Assembly (NCBI GenBank): GCA_050114795.1
Contig: JASFRS010000009.1
Location: forward strand, 1-26,902
Source: JASFRS01 sp050114795
GTDB taxonomy: Bacteria > Pseudomonadota > Alphaproteobacteria > Sphingomonadales > CAKZYD01
Reading direction: 5' to 3'
DNA: 26,902 bases
Shown: in pieces, positions 7,376 through 16,038 of the stretch
Layout: each line of letters opens with the position of its first letter
Numbering within the stretch: the stretch's first letter is position 1
Translations under genes and position numbers: made by a program
Notes under the pieces: generated by a model
The model's input: only the letters and a program-made list of their open reading frames with translations
What the model was told of the DNA's origin: nothing
Database searches by the model: none

Positions 7376-7404
7376 CATATATCGTCCTAAATTGGGACAG
7401 GCAA
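7376..7404 (-). promoter_or_regulatory. Sigma70-like promoter for the candidate RNA
   Basis: Minus strand: TTGCCT (7404-7399), a 17-bp spacer, then TATATG (7381-7376), predicting a start near 7369. The octamer TTTAGGAC occurs twice around the -35, once just upstream and once within the spacer, and may be a regulator site. Sequence match only. Confidence 0.45.
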
Positions 7405-7453
7405 GTCCTAAAATGATACAGTTGAGACAAATGTTTCAAAACTGATCACAGAT

Positions 7454-7512
7454 GTGAATTCGAAAATAAATTCACCCGTGCGCCTTGCGGCTTGCAATGC
7501 GCTCAAAGCCGC
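7454..7512 (+). promoter_or_regulatory. Two small hairpins in the leader of the symporter gene
   Basis: GTGAATT (7454-7460) pairs with AATTCAC (7469-7475), and GCGGCTT (7487-7493) pairs with AAGCCGC (7506-7512). Both lie in the last 120 bases before the symporter start. They could be operator dyads or a leader structure. The glycine riboswitch core seen at the other end of the window was looked for here and not found. Confidence 0.35.
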
Positions 7513-7573
7513 TTAAGCTGTCACAAAATAAATGTTTGGAAATGACAAAGGCACGCTACAGCGTTGGATTTCT

Positions 7574-9100
7574 ATGAAAAATAAAATGAAATTGGGGATT
7601 TTGAGCATCTTGGCTACAGGATTCAGCCCAATAGCTGCACAGGCGCAAAGTCAAGGGATCGGCGGGCCCGTGGGTGCCGCCATTGATGCCTTTAACAATG
7701 CTGTCTTCACTGAAATTGAGCTTTTTGGGGAAAGCATTGAACTGATCGTCATCTGGATGGCATTGCCTATGCTATTCCTGACGCTCTACCTGGGCTTTAT
7801 CAATGTCCGCAGTTTCAAGCCTGCCTTTCAAATCCTAAAAGGGAAATACAAAGACCCCAATGCGCCAGGTGAAGTCAGCCAATTTCAAGCGTTGTCCACT
7901 GCTGTTTCGGGAACCGTTGGCTTGGGCAATATTGCCGGCGTGGCCGTTGCCATTTCCTTAGGCGGTCCAGGTGCTGCCTTCTGGATGGTACTGATTGGCT
8001 TTTTCGCCATGACGCTGAAATTTTCCGAAGTAACGCTGGCAGTAAAATACCGGAAGATTTCCGCCAACGGCACCGTATCCGGCGGACCCATGTATTATCT
8101 AGGCCGTGGCTTGGAAGCGCGCGGCTGGGGCGGTATCGGCAAGATATTAGCCTGGGCCTATGCGGGAGTTGCCATTTTCTCACTCCTCCAAATTGCTCAG
8201 GTTAACCAGTCCTATTCCCAATTTGCCGCTGTAACCGGTTTTGAAACACCTTGGATTTATGGGGTGGCGACCGCCATATTGACAGCTGTTGTCATCATGG
8301 GTGGGATTAAAAGCATTGCGGGGGTCACTGCCAAACTCGTGCCGCTGATGGCCTTCATTTATATCGGCGCCGCCCTTTTCATTATTTTCAGCTATTGGGA
8401 CAACATCCCCGCCGCCGTGGGCCTGATTGTCAAAGAAGCCTTCCGGCCAGAGGCTGGCGTTGGTGCCGTCATCGCCGCCATGGTCTGGGGCATGCGCCGG
8501 GCAGTTTATTCATCGGAAGCCGGTCTGGGTTCCGCCACCATCGCCCATGCAGCGGCAAAAACAAATGAGCCCGTCAGTGAAGGCTTGGTTGCGCTCCTTG
8601 AGCCCTTTATTGATACCGTAGTCATTTGCTCTATGACCGCATTGGTAATCATCGTAACTGGCGCTTATCAGATTGAGGGTTTGACGGATATCCAGATGAC
8701 CAGCGCGGCCTTCAACAGCGTGATTAATGGGTTTGACTGGGTTTTGGCGGTTGCTGTCGTTCTCTTTGCTTATTCCACCATCATTTCCTGGGCCTATTAC
8801 ACCCAGAAGATATGGGCCTTTGTTATGGGTGAATCCAAAACCAGCATCACGATTTTCCGGATCGTATTTTGTGTAGCACTCATCCCCGGCGGTGTTTTCA
8901 CGGTCCAACAAGTTTATAACGTGATGGACAGCATCTTCCTTCTTATGGCTATTCCCAATATTATTGGTATTTATCTGATGGCGAGCGAAATCCGCCGCGA
9001 TACCAAGGACTATTTCAAACGCTTGAAAGCTGGAGAGATTCCCACGGCAGACGAATTGGAAGCGAACACTGAAGGTGATGCTGTAAAGGTTGGCGCATGA
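7574..9100 (+). CDS. Sodium:alanine/glycine symporter, AGCS family
   Basis: Multi-pass inner-membrane symporter of the AGCS (DagA/AlsT) family that imports alanine or glycine with Na+. The family signature is clear: QALSTAVSGTVGLGNIAGVA followed by GGPGAAFWM, and GMRRAVYSSEAGLGSATIAHA further on. About ten or eleven hydrophobic segments can be followed. I chose the ATG at 7574, giving 508 aa, because it begins a signal-like segment (MKNKMKLGILSILA to AQAQ); an ATG at 7532 would add 14 residues, and neither has a strong ribosome binding site. The N-terminal leader before the first core helix is longer than in Bacillus AlsT, as is common in Gram-negative members. Its stop overlaps the next start by ATGA, so it heads a three-gene operon. 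Substrate is not decidable, but glycine use would fit the gcv operon in this window. Confidence 0.93.
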   Translation: MKNKMKLGILSILATGFSPIAAQAQSQGIGGPVGAAIDAFNNAVFTEIELFGESIELIVIWMALPMLFLTLYLGFINVRSFKPAFQILKGKYKDPNAPGEVSQFQALSTAVSGTVGLGNIAGVAVAISLGGPGAAFWMVLIGFFAMTLKFSEVTLAVKYRKISANGTVSGGPMYYLGRGLEARGWGGIGKILAWAYAGVAIFSLLQIAQVNQSYSQFAAVTGFETPWIYGVATAILTAVVIMGGIKSIAGVTAKLVPLMAFIYIGAALFIIFSYWDNIPAAVGLIVKEAFRPEAGVGAVIAAMVWGMRRAVYSSEAGLGSATIAHAAAKTNEPVSEGLVALLEPFIDTVVICSMTALVIIVTGAYQIEGLTDIQMTSAAFNSVINGFDWVLAVAVVLFAYSTIISWAYYTQKIWAFVMGESKTSITIFRIVFCVALIPGGVFTVQQVYNVMDSIFLLMAIPNIIGIYLMASEIRRDTKDYFKRLKAGEIPTADELEANTEGDAVKVGA

Positions 9101-9798
9101 GCGAGAAAGTCTGCGCAATCATAGGGGTCGGGCCAGGCAATGGCTTGGCCTTTGCGAAAAGATTTGCAAAGGGCGGTTATAAAGTGGCCCTGCTTTCCAG
9201 GGATTTGACCAAGCTGCGCAGTTATGAGCAGGAACTTTCCAACACCCGCGCAATCGGCTGTGATGCAGGCGACCCCAATGGCGTCTCACGCGCCTTTACA
9301 ACCATTGCACGGGAAATGGGGCCTGTAGATGTTCTCCTTTACAACGCCGGTGCAGGCAGTTGGACCAATGTTGAGGAGACAACTGTCACAGCAATGGAGC
9401 AGGCCTGGAAGGTTAATGTTCTGGGCCTGCTGACTTCAGCACAAGCTGTTATTCCGGACATGAAAAAGAAACAGGAAGGCGCGATCATTGTCACTGGAGC
9501 AACGGCATCCTTGCGTGGCGGCGCTCAAACGACCGCTTTCGCCTCAGCTAAGGCCGCGCAACGCTCTCTCGCCCAATCCATGGCCCGGCATCTAGGCCCA
9601 CAGGGCATCCATGTCGCACATATGGTTATCGACGGTGTCATTGATCTTGAACGCACACGCAAGGCAATGCCAGATAAGGATGACGATTTCTTTCTGCAAC
9701 CGGATGACATTGCAGAAAGCGTCTGGCATACAGCCCACCAACATAAATCCGCCTGGACTTTTGAATATGACCTCAGGCCGTATGGCGAGAAATGGTAA
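9097..9798 (+). CDS. Short-chain dehydrogenase/reductase-like protein lacking the catalytic Tyr
   Basis: A 233-aa Rossmann-fold protein. The cofactor loop is GVGPGNG (residues 10-16) instead of the usual TGxxxGIG, and the YNAG motif is at 82-85. Where classical SDRs have YxxxK the sequence is FASAK (148-152), so the catalytic Tyr is Phe while the Lys is kept. As I recall, an SDR subgroup with an incomplete glycine motif and no active-site Tyr is recognised (classical SDR subgroup 10), and this protein fits it. It may bind NAD(P) but should not catalyse standard carbonyl reduction by the usual mechanism. It is translationally coupled to the symporter (4-bp overlap) and lies 3 bp before the methionine aminopeptidase gene. 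Confidence 0.88.
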   Translation: MSEKVCAIIGVGPGNGLAFAKRFAKGGYKVALLSRDLTKLRSYEQELSNTRAIGCDAGDPNGVSRAFTTIAREMGPVDVLLYNAGAGSWTNVEETTVTAMEQAWKVNVLGLLTSAQAVIPDMKKKQEGAIIVTGATASLRGGAQTTAFASAKAAQRSLAQSMARHLGPQGIHVAHMVIDGVIDLERTRKAMPDKDDDFFLQPDDIAESVWHTAHQHKSAWTFEYDLRPYGEKW

Positions 9799-9801
9799 TT
9801 T

Positions 9802-10542
9802 ATGACCGTAGAAAATGACGACGATTTAATTGGGCTAAAGGCCATTGGCGCTATTGTCCGCAATGCCCTGCAAACAATGACGTCCATGGCCGAACCCGGA
9901 ATGACGGCAAAGGAATTAGATCAAATTGGTCAATCACTGCTTGAACTGAACGGTGCGCAATCTGCGCCACAGAAAGCTTATGACTTCCCTGGTGCAACCT
10001 GCATTTCTGTTAATGAGGTTGTCGCCCATGGCGTTCCAAATGATTATATATTTCAAGCAGGTGATCTGATTAACGTTGATGTATCTGCGGAGAAAAACGG
10101 TTATTGGGCCGACACGGGTGCAACTTTTGTATTGGGAAAAGCATCGCCTTCGATTGCGCATCTTTTGCACGCCACACAAAAATGCCAGCGAACGGCGATG
10201 TTCAAAGCGCGCAAAGGCCGCCGCATCAATGACATTGCAAGACATATCGAGAATACTGCCAAAGCGGCGGGATATAACCAGATCGAGGGGTTAAACGGCC
10301 ATGGTCTTGGTCGCTTCATTCACGAAGAACCAACGATTTGGAATACGGTTCAACCCCAAAATCACGAACGACTGCAGAAGGGCCAAGTAATAGCCATAGA
10401 GCCGTTTTTCACTTTCGGTGATGGCGAGATTTATGAGCAGGATGACGGCTGGTCACTAGCCACATTTGATGGCGCGCCAACTGCCCAATTCGAGCACAGC
10501 CTGATTGTCACAGATGGCGCCCCCATTATCCTGACAATCTAG
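9802..10542 (+). CDS. map: Methionine aminopeptidase, type I
   Basis: Removes N-terminal Met from new proteins in the cytoplasm. At 246 aa it is a minimal type Ia enzyme without an N-terminal zinc-finger extension. All five metal ligands are present: Asp93, Asp104, His167, Glu200 and Glu231 (E. coli Asp97, Asp108, His171, Glu204, Glu235). The substrate-side His76 in AHGVP is also present. It follows the SDR by 3 bp and is last in the symporter-SDR-map operon. This is an unusual setting, since the housekeeping map is often near rpsB/tsf or elsewhere, so it may be a second copy; that cannot be checked here. Five bases separate its stop from the convergent SDR gene. Confidence 0.95.
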   Translation: MTVENDDDLIGLKAIGAIVRNALQTMTSMAEPGMTAKELDQIGQSLLELNGAQSAPQKAYDFPGATCISVNEVVAHGVPNDYIFQAGDLINVDVSAEKNGYWADTGATFVLGKASPSIAHLLHATQKCQRTAMFKARKGRRINDIARHIENTAKAAGYNQIEGLNGHGLGRFIHEEPTIWNTVQPQNHERLQKGQVIAIEPFFTFGDGEIYEQDDGWSLATFDGAPTAQFEHSLIVTDGAPIILTI

Positions 10543-10547
10543 CCGGC

Positions 10548-11354
10548 TTATTTCTCACTATCTTTATCGACGCTCATTTTTTGCGTCATGCGGCTGAGCA
10601 TATTTGGAGCGAAACGCTTGAGCTTTAATGCAAACATTTCACGTCCTTCCCCGACTGGAATTTCCTCTTTACCTCTGGCCAAGCCATTCAGCATGACCTG
10701 AGCGGCCTTATCGGGGTCCATGCCCCCTTCAATATTGCTGTCACTTCTACCGCGTTTAGTTCCGTCCCCGGTTAATGCGTTCGTCGCAATATTCGTCCTT
10801 ATAAACCCAGGCGTAATCAATGTGACTTTCAGGCCAAGCGCAGCGTTTTCAGCGCGCAAAGCATCGAAAAACCCCTGTAGAGCATGTTTAGCGGCGCAAT
10901 AGCCTGTACGAGCCGGCACACCGATTTTGCCTGCAACGGATGACACGGTTGCAATATGCCCTGATCCACGTGCCAGCATTTTCGGTAATATCTCTTTTGT
11001 CAGTGCAATTGGCGCAAAGACGTCTATCTCAAAGAGCTGGCGATAGGTCGACATTTCTGTATCAATCGCTCTCGCCCGCTGTGATACGCCCGCATTATTG
11101 ACAAGCATGTCGACATGGCCCTTCCAGGTCCAGGCTTCACTCACCTTGGTTGGCAGGGCGTCATAGTCCGTTGCCTCAAAAGGCAGGATCAGGCATTCGG
11201 TAGGTGCACAGCTTTTCGCCACATCGTCCAATGCCTCAACGCGACGACCGGAGAGAATCAGCTTTGCCCCTTCCCCTGCAAAGGCTTTGGCCAAGGCCTC
11301 ACCAATGCCGGAAGATGCACCCGTAATCCAAATAACCTGATCCTTAAACCTCAT
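10548..11354 (-). CDS. Classical SDR family oxidoreductase
   Basis: A 268-aa classical short-chain dehydrogenase with a full motif set: TGASSGIG at 11-18 (cofactor), NNAG at 86-89, catalytic Ser139, Tyr152 and Lys156 (GYCAAK). The Arg-Arg pair after the second strand (SGRR, 35-38) suggests NADPH preference. The C-terminal part resembles DHRS7-like members, which act on lipids, retinoids or steroids in eukaryotes; the bacterial substrate is unknown. An AGGA box precedes the ATG. It is the last gene of an operon with two amidohydrolases, 12 bp after the second one, but nothing in the sequence ties its reaction to theirs. Confidence 0.92.
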   Translation of the reverse strand: MRFKDQVIWITGASSGIGEALAKAFAGEGAKLILSGRRVEALDDVAKSCAPTECLILPFEATDYDALPTKVSEAWTWKGHVDMLVNNAGVSQRARAIDTEMSTYRQLFEIDVFAPIALTKEILPKMLARGSGHIATVSSVAGKIGVPARTGYCAAKHALQGFFDALRAENAALGLKVTLITPGFIRTNIATNALTGDGTKRGRSDSNIEGGMDPDKAAQVMLNGLARGKEEIPVGEGREMFALKLKRFAPNMLSRMTQKMSVDKDSEK

Positions 11355-11366
11355 GAGAGCGTCCTT

Positions 11367-12635
11367 TTAATAGCGATAAGAAAAGGGCTTGGAACCGTCC
11401 AAATCCTGATAGCGATCGCGAAGTTCAATCTGCCGTGATGTCAGTGGTGTCTGAACACCATTAATAATCACCGCCGTGGGGGAAGAGCTGAGTTCCAACG
11501 GATCTCCATCCCATACGACAACATCAGCAATTTTCCCGGTTTCAAGAGACCCAAGGCTCTGCCCTACACCATAGATCTGCGCGGGGATCAACGTGATTGC
11601 CTTTAAAGCTGCATTCCAATCCATGCCATGCGCCACGGCATTCCCCGCATATTGCAGAATAAGCCGAGCATTTGCTGTAAAACCGCCCACAGCGGTCAAT
11701 GGCGCAATGGCAACGCGCACCCCCGCTTTGGAAAGTCGAGCAGCATTTTCCTGCGTTGCGCCTAGGGTTTCAAAACTACCGGGCAGATTGGAATAAGTAT
11801 CCGTAATAACAGGGATATCGGCTTCAGCCAGTTCATCGGCGACCAACCAACCCTCAGCAGCCCCCATAATGATAGGCTTCAATTTGGGATATTTGGCTTT
11901 CAATTTAATGACATTCAAAATGTCTGATGCCCTATCCACGCTAATGACCAAAGCTGTTTTGCCCTGAACAATGGGCAAAATAGCTTCTTTGTCCAAACGC
12001 GGGAGCAGATTGTCATGGTCAGAGGATTTACCAGCTCCCTGCGCCTCATCAAAGGCGCCAAATAGGGTGACCCAGGCCGCCCCCCTCGCGCCACCAGCTT
12101 TTTGAGCGCCAGCTTCCCCAAGCGCTAAGCTTGCAAAAGATCTACTTTGAAAAACGACATCTGAGCCACCACCCAAGTGGATAAGTGCCCCATAGCCTTC
12201 GAAAATAGAAGATGAAGCACCCGGATGGACTGCTGCACGGGTCACCCCTTCAATACGCGATATAGGAATAGCCGTCGCAAAGGGGTTAATACCATATTGG
12301 ACGTCAAAAGCTGCTGAAAACGGCGCTTTCTCTGCCGAGGTGTCATCGCTATTCGTGCCAAAAGGGCCCTCATTTGCGCCCAATTGTGTAACAGGGTTGA
12401 AAATCCCCGGTGTAACCCACTTGTCAGACGCATCGATCACCTGCGCGCCTTCAGGTACCGACACATCGCTGCCCACGGCAGTGATTTTGCCATCTTCAAT
12501 CAACACTGTGCCATTTTCGATAACACCGGCTTTAGAGACTGTATGAACCTTGCCATTGACGACCGCTAGAGTTTCCGCTCCTACGGGTGACGTTATAAAA
12601 GTTGCGACAAGAGCCGTTGCTAGAAGTTTCTTCAT
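11367..12635 (-). CDS. Secreted amidohydrolase-like protein without metal ligands (probable pseudoenzyme)
   Basis: A 422-aa protein with a signal peptide (residues 1-20, ending VGA). The fold markers of the imidazolonepropionase-like amidohydrolases are clear at both ends: VTPGI at 74-78, and LETGKIADVVVWDGDPL near the C-terminus. The catalytic positions are gone. HxH after TPGI is replaced by VTQ (82-84), the second HxH region reads ISVDRASD (231-238), the metal His after the next strand is replaced by MG (257-258), and the final Asp region reads IAPLTA. Its neighbour keeps all of these. The frame is intact over full length, so it appears to be kept for a non-catalytic role, perhaps as a partner subunit. 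Its ATG overlaps the stop of the active paralogue by 4 bp, which suggests coupled translation and paired function. Confidence 0.88.
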   Translation of the reverse strand: MKKLLATALVATFITSPVGAETLAVVNGKVHTVSKAGVIENGTVLIEDGKITAVGSDVSVPEGAQVIDASDKWVTPGIFNPVTQLGANEGPFGTNSDDTSAEKAPFSAAFDVQYGINPFATAIPISRIEGVTRAAVHPGASSSIFEGYGALIHLGGGSDVVFQSRSFASLALGEAGAQKAGGARGAAWVTLFGAFDEAQGAGKSSDHDNLLPRLDKEAILPIVQGKTALVISVDRASDILNVIKLKAKYPKLKPIIMGAAEGWLVADELAEADIPVITDTYSNLPGSFETLGATQENAARLSKAGVRVAIAPLTAVGGFTANARLILQYAGNAVAHGMDWNAALKAITLIPAQIYGVGQSLGSLETGKIADVVVWDGDPLELSSSPTAVIINGVQTPLTSRQIELRDRYQDLDGSKPFSYRY

Positions 12636-14053
12636 TTCACATCTCCACGGCCGACTTGTCCAAGCTCAAAATCACTCAACGGTTTATGTTTGGGATCATT
12701 ACGATCATAAAGTAAGGCACCGTCTACATAGACTAGCTCTGCCCTTGTATAGACTGAGAAAGGATCGCCGTCCCAAAGGACCACATCCGCCATTTTCCCC
12801 GGCTCCAAGGAGCCCGTTTGATCTTCCACGCCCAGAGCTTTTGCAGGATTGTAGGACAACCAGGTCCAAGCCTCAGCCTTTGATATATTTACACCGGCCT
12901 TTTGCCCGTCGGACAATGCTTTAGCTGCTTCCTGGTTCAAATGCTGGATACCGATTTCAGAGTCAGAATGGACAATCGCACAAGCACCCGCCTTATGCAC
13001 AAAGGGAATGTTTTCCCGGATACCGTCATAGCTTTCCATTTTAAAGCCCCACCAGTCTGCCCACATGGCGGAACACACGCCTTCCTCTCTTAAAAGGTCG
13101 GCAATTTTGTAACTTTCAACGGCATGGTGAAAAGTACCAACTTTATAATTAAATTCTTTGGCCATATCGAGAACCTGAGCCATTTCATCGCCGCGATAGC
13201 AATGCATATGAACAATGATATCGCCTGACAAAACGCCAGCCAACGTTTCTAACTCCAAATCCCGCTTTGGTGGTTTAGCGTCGGACTTTCCATCAGCTAC
13301 TTTTTGCTCATATTCGTCCCAGCTTTCTTTATAGCCCTGCGCTTTAATCCAGGCCTCACGATAGCCAGCAAAATTACCCATACGTGTCGAAGGGCCACGG
13401 GACTTATAAACCCGTTTCGGGTTTTCACCGCAGGCCATTTTCATCCCATAGGGGGCACCAGGGAATTTCATGCCCTGCACTGTACGAGATGATACATTCT
13501 TCACAGTAACAGAGCGACCACCGACAAGATTTGCAGACCCGGGTAGGATTTGCATAGCAGTCACACCGCCCGCCAATGCACGACCAAAACCCGGATCCTG
13601 CGGCCAAACACTATGTTCTGCCCAGACATCCGCGGTAACAGGGTCTGTTGCTTCATTCCCATCGTTATGAGGCGAAACACCAGGGCTTGGATAAACGCCT
13701 AAATGACTGTGCACATCGATAATGCCAGGCGTTACCCATTTACCAGATGCATCAATGATTTTTGCGCCTTGTGGAGCCGCAATATCTTGACCAACAGCAA
13801 CAATCTTTCCGTCTTGAATAAGAACAGAGCCATTTTTAATTTGCCCGCCTTTCCCGTCAAAAACAGTCGCACCACGGAGCAATGCAGTCTCGGATGGTCC
13901 TGGCGTATAAGTTGATGGGAACGGTGTGGATGCTGCCATTTCTGGCTCCGCAGCGCTACCGCTAACAGCCGGAGTTGAGGTAACACCCTCCGCCGCACAG
14001 CCTGCGAGCAGGGCAAGCGCCAGGCTCGTCTTTATCAAGGTATAGGGTTTCAT
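12632..14053 (-). CDS. Lipoprotein amidohydrolase, imidazolonepropionase-like
   Basis: A 473-aa metal-dependent hydrolase from the ATG at 14051-14053; a GTG five codons upstream is an alternative start. The N-terminus is a lipoprotein signal with lipobox LLAGC, so it should be membrane-anchored outside the cytoplasm. Metal ligands are all visible: HSH in TPGIIDVHSHLG (His115, His117), HMH in VHMHCYRGDE (His282, His284), THH-type FHH (His309/310), and HSD (Asp364). The C-terminal strand-rich cap has LEPGKMADVVLWDGDPF. Related enzymes act as cytosine or hydantoin-type deaminases and as dipeptidases or prolidases; the substrate cannot be told here. It is the first gene of the amidohydrolase-amidohydrolase-SDR operon and lies downstream of a peptide transporter, which makes a peptide-related role plausible. 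Confidence 0.92.
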   Translation of the reverse strand: MKPYTLIKTSLALALLAGCAAEGVTSTPAVSGSAAEPEMAASTPFPSTYTPGPSETALLRGATVFDGKGGQIKNGSVLIQDGKIVAVGQDIAAPQGAKIIDASGKWVTPGIIDVHSHLGVYPSPGVSPHNDGNEATDPVTADVWAEHSVWPQDPGFGRALAGGVTAMQILPGSANLVGGRSVTVKNVSSRTVQGMKFPGAPYGMKMACGENPKRVYKSRGPSTRMGNFAGYREAWIKAQGYKESWDEYEQKVADGKSDAKPPKRDLELETLAGVLSGDIIVHMHCYRGDEMAQVLDMAKEFNYKVGTFHHAVESYKIADLLREEGVCSAMWADWWGFKMESYDGIRENIPFVHKAGACAIVHSDSEIGIQHLNQEAAKALSDGQKAGVNISKAEAWTWLSYNPAKALGVEDQTGSLEPGKMADVVLWDGDPFSVYTRAELVYVDGALLYDRNDPKHKPLSDFELGQVGRGDVK

Positions 14054-14155
14054 ATTATAAGATCCCACTGAATATAAATTTCATCTTCCTGATGAGAGGA
14101 AGGAGACTAACAGCGAGACGTTTTAATTGCCAAGCTCCTTTTAAGCCAGGCGCAA

Positions 14156-14182
14156 ATAGAAAAGGCGCCCCGAAGAGCGCCT
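14156..14182 (-). terminator. Intrinsic terminator after the POT transporter gene
   Basis: On the minus strand AGGCGC (14182-14177) pairs with GCGCCT (14168-14163) around an 8-base loop and is followed by TTTTCT. It lies 24 bp after the transporter stop and separates that gene from the amidohydrolase operon downstream. Confidence 0.75.
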
Positions 14183-14205
14183 CTCTAAATCTTATGAGAA
14201 AAAAC

Positions 14206-15816
14206 TTAGATCTGTTCTTTTTGCGTTGCCACGCCTGCTGCTGCGGGTTCACCGATTTCCTGCTCACCGGCCAAGCCATGGTCCACATCACGGATCGTAT
14301 CCAGATGCATGCCACGCTTCACAAGAGGTGAAATAAGGAAAATCACTACAGCAACGCCAACGGCCAACCAGCCCACATTGGAGTAGACTTCAATGACCCG
14401 ACCAGCGTCTTCGACTTCACCGCCACCGGCAGTCGCCTGAGCAATCAAGGCCGCTGCGAAATTACCAGTACCGGATGCCAAGAACCAAGTCCCCATCATC
14501 AAACCAACCATGCTAGGCACAGACAGTCGCGTCATGGCTGACAGGCCGACGGGAGAGAGGCAAAGCTCACCCGTTGTGTGCAGCAGATAGACAAGGAAAA
14601 TAAACATCACCGGCGTCAGCGCATCGCCTGATGCCTTCGCACCGGCCACCAAGACCAAAAAGCCAAGACCCACCTGCAATACACCAAGGCCGAATTTAAC
14701 CGGTGTTGAAGGCTCCATACCGCGCTTGGCGAGCCATGCCCACAGTGCTGCAAAAACGGGCCCTAATGTCACAATGTAGAACGCATTAATGGACTGGAAT
14801 ACGGATGCAGGAACTTCGAACCCAAAAATTGTCCGGTCAACAGCCTCATCCGTGTAGAGATTCAAAGATGACCCAGCCTGTTCAAACAGCGCCCAGAACA
14901 GAATTGAGACGAAGATTAAGAACAGCATGACGAATACACGATGCCGTTCTTCGGCCGTTAATGTAGTAAAGCTACGCCACATGATGGCGAACAGCGTCAA
15001 TGCACCAGCAATCATCAACAAAGTGCCAACCAAATCCTGGTACTGCACCATTTTCCAGATCGCAAGGACAGCCGCAAAGCCTCCTAGATAGATGATGCGC
15101 TCACGGTTCAGAAATCCAAAAACCGTTCGCTTTAATTCGACAAGATTGGGGGGTTCACCTGCGCCACGCAGAGTTGGTTTGCCAAGGATAAAGACGACAA
15201 GTCCAAGAAGCATGCCAATACCAGCCGCACCAAAGCCATAGGCCCAACCCATTGTTTCACCAAGATAACCGGCGACCAATGCACCCAGGAAGGCACCCAT
15301 ATTGATGCCCATATAGAAGATGGTAAAAGCCGCATCCCGACGCCCATCGGTCTTCGGGTAAAGTTCACCGACGATAGTTGAAATATTGGCTTTCAAGAAG
15401 CCTACGCCTGTAATGATCAAGGCAAGGGACAGATAGAAAATATTCAAAACCGATGGATCAGGCGCCCCACCTGCAATGACCGGTTCTCCTTCCACGGCCA
15501 TACCAAGATGGCCCATTACCAACAATATGGCGCCGAACAAAACCGCCCTACGCTGCCCCAGATAACGGTCGGCCAACATGCCGCCAATGACCGGTGTAAT
15601 GTAAACAAGCGTGGTATAAGCCCCATAAAGTCCAAAGGCTGCATCACGTTCGAACAGGAAATGTTTTGTCAGATACAAGACAAGCAGTGCACGCATCCCA
15701 TAATAAGAGAAACGCTCCCACATTTCTGTGAGAAACAGCACATATAAACCAGTAGGGTGACCTAAAAATGTTGAGCCTTCATCTACTCGTTTCTGGCCCG
15801 CCGGGATATCGGTCAT
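14206..15816 (-). CDS. POT/PTR family proton-dependent peptide transporter
   Basis: Proton-coupled importer of di- and tripeptides in the inner membrane (MFS superfamily). The 536-aa length and about 14 hydrophobic segments match bacterial DtpT/PepT-type members. The diagnostic ExxERFxYYG motif is present as EMWERFSYYG at 31-40. The first signature GLYGAYTTLVYITPVIGGMLADRYLG and the second, FYMGINMGAFLGALVAGYLGE region, are also clear, as is the GELCLSPVGLS segment in helix 10. GGGGAG precedes the ATG by about ten bases. It has its own terminator. Its nearest downstream neighbours are secreted amidohydrolases, which suggests peptide uptake after extracytoplasmic processing. Confidence 0.95.
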   Translation of the reverse strand: MTDIPAGQKRVDEGSTFLGHPTGLYVLFLTEMWERFSYYGMRALLVLYLTKHFLFERDAAFGLYGAYTTLVYITPVIGGMLADRYLGQRRAVLFGAILLVMGHLGMAVEGEPVIAGGAPDPSVLNIFYLSLALIITGVGFLKANISTIVGELYPKTDGRRDAAFTIFYMGINMGAFLGALVAGYLGETMGWAYGFGAAGIGMLLGLVVFILGKPTLRGAGEPPNLVELKRTVFGFLNRERIIYLGGFAAVLAIWKMVQYQDLVGTLLMIAGALTLFAIMWRSFTTLTAEERHRVFVMLFLIFVSILFWALFEQAGSSLNLYTDEAVDRTIFGFEVPASVFQSINAFYIVTLGPVFAALWAWLAKRGMEPSTPVKFGLGVLQVGLGFLVLVAGAKASGDALTPVMFIFLVYLLHTTGELCLSPVGLSAMTRLSVPSMVGLMMGTWFLASGTGNFAAALIAQATAGGGEVEDAGRVIEVYSNVGWLAVGVAVVIFLISPLVKRGMHLDTIRDVDHGLAGEQEIGEPAAAGVATQKEQI

Positions 15817-16038
15817 AATTTAACAACTCCCCAAAATTCTTATTTTTCGGGCCTCAATGCCCATTAAATTCACCGCATGAGACTAACGTTGAATCCCAAA
15901 AATTCGAGTCCTTTTATTTTTCACCTTAAAATATCGCCATCGTGCCAACGAATATTGCAGTTGCAAGTAAAATAAATTTTTCAACTATGGCGTTATCGGA
16001 CTCTTTTGCTATCATAAAATGAAGCTGAGAATAAAAGC

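Noticed and set aside
7370..7573. A second glycine riboswitch in front of the AGCS gene
   Set aside because: The conserved CTCTCAGG and CCGAAGG-type cores present at the right end of the window are absent here.
8510..9118. A 202-codon minus-strand open frame opposite the AGCS symporter
   Set aside because: The plus strand encodes a clear membrane transporter with family motifs; the antisense frame has no recognisable domain or start signal and is a codon-bias shadow.
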